This document shows, piece by piece, positions 63,618-64,000 of a stretch of 64,000 nt of DNA. The stretch is from NCBI GenBank assembly GCA_021808195.1, contig JAKBCE010000017.1, forward strand, positions 11,799-75,798. Direction: 5' to 3'. Source of the stretch: Pseudomonadota bacterium. GTDB lineage: Bacteria; Pseudomonadota; Gammaproteobacteria; Steroidobacterales; Steroidobacteraceae. Each line of letters begins with the position of its first letter. Position 1 is the stretch's first letter. The notes below the pieces were generated by a model. That model worked only from the letters and a program-made list of their open reading frames with translations, made no database searches and was not told where the DNA came from. A program made the translations under genes and the position numbers.

Positions 63618-64000
63618 ATGAAGAACAGGCCAGATGCTCGGAAGTTGGACATCGCGACGCAGACGCATTTGCGGCGCACTGTGGTACGGGCGGTGCGCGG
63701 CGGCATGAGTCAGACAGAGGCATCGAAGGTGTACGGGGCGAGTCTGCGAGCGGTAAGCAAGTGGATAGCGCTGGAGCGAACCGGCGGTCTGCGGGCGCTG
63801 AAGCAGAAGCGGCGCGGACGGCGGGCCGGCGAAGGACACCTGCAGCCGGCGCAATCGGCGCGCATCCGGCAATTGATCATCGACTCGCTGCCGGACCAGT
63901 TGAAGCTGCCGTTCTATTTGTGGACGCGGGCGGCAGTGGTGAGCCTGATCGAGCGCGAGTACGGGATTTCGGTTTCGCTGACCACGGTCGGTCGCTACCT
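63618..64000 (+). CDS. IS630-family transposase, 5' part (runs off right edge)
   Basis: The ATG at 63618 opens a frame of 127 codons to the window end. It reads MSQTEASKVYGASLRAVSKW, ALERTGGLRALKQKRRGRRAGEG, LPDQLKLPFYLWTRAAVVSLIEREYGISVSLTTVGRYL, the N-terminal HTH domains of IS630 transposases. The DDE catalytic part lies beyond the window. AT-rich sequence at 63555-63610 upstream may contain the left terminal repeat and the transposase promoter. Confidence 0.85.
   Translation, partial: MKNRPDARKLDIATQTHLRRTVVRAVRGGMSQTEASKVYGASLRAVSKWIALERTGGLRALKQKRRGRRAGEGHLQPAQSARIRQLIIDSLPDQLKLPFYLWTRAAVVSLIEREYGISVSLTTVGRY

Overview
The window is GC-rich (somewhat lower near the right end) and carries gene families typical of a gammaproteobacterial sulfur-oxidising chemolithoautotroph: a SoeABC-type cytoplasmic sulfite dehydrogenase, a DAB (DabA/DabB) inorganic-carbon pump with a LysR regulator, a stand-alone CysD, glycogen turnover, and a PEP-CTERM surface protein. 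The lineage is inferred from gene content only; there is no rRNA or complete tRNA to anchor it.

Layout. 1-3.5 kb: zinc/manganese-type ABC importer operon on the minus strand, with a perfect palindrome at its front. 3.8-5.6 kb: lipoprotein, short-chain dehydrogenase, rhodanese. 5.9-10.4 kb: soeABC, start-stop overlapped. 10.4-12.5 kb: globin-GAF-EAL c-di-GMP protein. 12.7-19 kb: LysR regulator divergent from dabB-dabA-cysD and a small ORF. 19-25.4 kb: glgP-pgm-glgX glycogen breakdown operon. 26-29 kb: archease-rtcB-CapA-like phosphoesterase operon. 29.3-32.9 kb: RRM protein, hydrolase, TspO, LytTR/LytS two-component pair.

33.5-34.7 kb holds the most striking locus: a tetrapyrrole-methylase-fold enzyme that closely resembles SonM, the split borosin backbone alpha-N-methyltransferase, followed by a 48-codon ORF with a strong ribosome binding site and a hydrophobic tail. 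It is a candidate RiPP locus with an unusual precursor. 35.6-43.2 kb: LpxL-type acyltransferase, a very glycine-rich PEP-CTERM protein, a cupin and an MFS transporter.

43.4-54.8 kb mixes live and decaying genes: a broken merA abutting a headless NPC-repeat protein, a TonB receptor, a complete bufferin operon (bufA precursor, bufB MNIO enzyme, bufC partner, DoxX), and three ECF sigma genes with one zinc-finger anti-sigma. The sigma nearest the bufferin genes resembles SigF but is frameshifted, and its usual NrsF partner is absent.

55-64 kb looks like a mobile/accessory region: BlaI plus M56 protease with a perfect operator, a tRNA-Cys-like 3' fragment, several toxin-antitoxin modules (some truncated), a frameshifted HTH gene, imperfect direct repeats near both ends, and an IS630-family transposase running off the right edge.
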